Below are positions 16,511-16,837 of a stretch of DNA of 16,837 bases, piece by piece; the first letter of the stretch is position 1, and the number at the start of each line of letters is the position of its first letter. The stretch is from Planctomycetaceae bacterium (lineage in GTDB: Bacteria; Planctomycetota; Planctomycetia; Pirellulales; Pirellulaceae), in contig DTSG01000072.1 of the NCBI GenBank assembly GCA_012965455.1, positions 1 through 16,837 of the forward strand, read 5' to 3'. Under the pieces are notes generated by a model. It was not told the DNA's origin, searched no databases, and saw only the letters and a program-made list of their open reading frames with translations. Position numbers and translations under genes: made by a program.

Positions 16511-16701
16511 CTTTTATCGGGGGTGAGGAATGTACAACGAAGGATAAGCAAGATATTGCCCGTTGTGTGAGTTACCTGTAATCAGGTAACTTCGCTCATC
16601 CTTCGTAGTTTAACACTCACATACGTAAAAGCACGTGAGTGATTCCATAGCAACTCATCGGATAAAAGCTGTAGGGGAGTTGAGGATAACTCCGGTTTTT
16701 T
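16511..16701 (+). ncRNA. Candidate structured non-coding RNA, class unknown
   Basis: On the plus strand a closing helix forms from CTTTTATC (16511-16518) with GATAAAAG (16661-16668) and GGTGAG (16522-16527) with CTCATC (16654-16659). It encloses two arms. Arm A has ACGAAGGAT (16537-16545) with ATCCTTCGT (16598-16606), AGC (16547-16549) with GCT (16594-16596), and a nine-pair tip AGTTACCTG (16570-16578) with CAGGTAACT (16583-16591) over a TAAT loop. Arm B has CACTCAC (16614-16620) with GTGAGTG (16635-16641). A hairpin and T-run follow at 16676-16701. No open reading frame explains the pairing. It matches no signature I can recall for tmRNA, RNase P, SRP or common riboswitches; the layout loosely recalls 6S RNA. 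The ends are uncertain. Confidence 0.5.
16676..16701 (+). terminator. Intrinsic terminator of the structured RNA
   Basis: Stem GGAGTT (16676-16681) with AACTCC (16688-16693), loop GAGGAT, two G's, then six T's (16696-16701). The T-run direction puts the transcript on the plus strand. If a gene follows to the right of the window, this could instead be a regulated terminator of a leader RNA. Confidence 0.65.
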
Positions 16702-16837
16702 GGGAAATAGCGATTACCAAACCAGCGGACTTAATAGCATGTTTCCCTGTTTAATCTACAATGGTATTGGTATTGGATATTGATACACCAATGGCTCTAA
16801 ACCACTCGCTGCTGGTACTTACTTAAAGCGCCAATAC
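16702..16837 (+). other. Non-coding tail with one further hairpin
   Basis: No gene is seen before the window ends. GGGAAATA (16702-16709), GC (16710-16711) and ATTA (16713-16716) pair with TAAT (16732-16735), GC (16737-16738) and TGTTTCCC (16740-16747), with one mismatch, one bulge and one G-T pair. A shorter inverted repeat, ATTGGT (16766-16771) with ACCAAT (16787-16792), follows. Either could belong to the leader of a gene to the right. Confidence 0.4.

Noticed and set aside
16511..16701. Retron, tmRNA, RNase P, SRP or riboswitch reading of the structured region
   Set aside because: The inverted pair could mimic retron a1/a2, but no reverse transcriptase is visible and a terminator follows. 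No TCCACCA end, no SRP tetraloop helix, no RNase P core and no common riboswitch signature were seen. 6S RNA was considered but not supported, because the upper stem has a 20:2 asymmetric internal loop.
1..16837. CRISPR arrays, transposons, prophage or defence genes
   Set aside because: No spaced direct repeats, transposase motifs, att-like repeats or defence-type domains were seen. All large genes belong to metabolic, exported or regulatory families.

Overview
The window looks like part of a planctomycete chromosome, most like Pirellulaceae. The main evidence is the planctomycete-type pair at the left end: a PSCyt1/DUF1549/DUF1553 protein followed by a DUF1501 protein. The large DUF5117-type zinc metalloprotease and the WhiG/FliA-class sigma factor fit this. 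Base composition is moderate and coding density is high. I see no tRNA, rRNA, CRISPR array, IS element or phage gene.

Layout, left to right. (1) Positions 1-4523 hold the cytochrome-like pair on the plus strand; the first gene is cut by the window edge. (2) 4587-5261 is a histidine phosphatase on the minus strand, convergent with DUF1501, with a hairpin between the two stops. (3) 5262-5397 is a divergent intergenic region with two back-to-back extended -10 elements. (4) 5398-10648 is a five-gene plus-strand operon: the FAD, 2Fe-2S and Mo-cofactor subunits of a xanthine-dehydrogenase/CO-dehydrogenase-family hydroxylase, a MoaD/ThiS-like protein ending in Gly-Gly, and a D-threonine-aldolase/D-serine-dehydratase-type PLP enzyme. 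Four of its five genes start at GTG or TTG. (5) 10706-12320 holds two small exported proteins with overlapping ends, a Dabb-domain protein and an endonuclease/exonuclease/phosphatase-family protein. (6) 12321-12702 is a non-coding stretch rich in inverted repeats. (7) 12703-15534 is a secreted HExxHxxGxxH metalloprotease with an in-frame 15-bp acidic tandem repeat. (8) 15534-15573 is a near-perfect bidirectional terminator. (9) 15590-16372 is the sigma factor on the minus strand. (10) 16373-16837 has no gene but is densely structured. The core is a plus-strand three-way-junction RNA candidate (16511-16668) followed by a hairpin plus six T's (16676-16701).

How the genes may work together: the Mo-hydroxylase operon is the clearest functional unit. 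A three-subunit molybdenum hydroxylase is encoded with a small sulfur-carrier-like protein and a PLP enzyme, which suggests a catabolic route for an N-heterocycle, aldehyde or similar small molecule. The substrate cannot be read from the sequence. The DUF1549/DUF1553-DUF1501 pair, the Dabb and EEP proteins and the metalloprotease all carry, or by family should carry, export signals, so much of the window serves the cell envelope or exterior. The two items most worth a second look are the unassigned structured RNA at the right end and the Mo-hydroxylase/MoaD-like/PLP operon.
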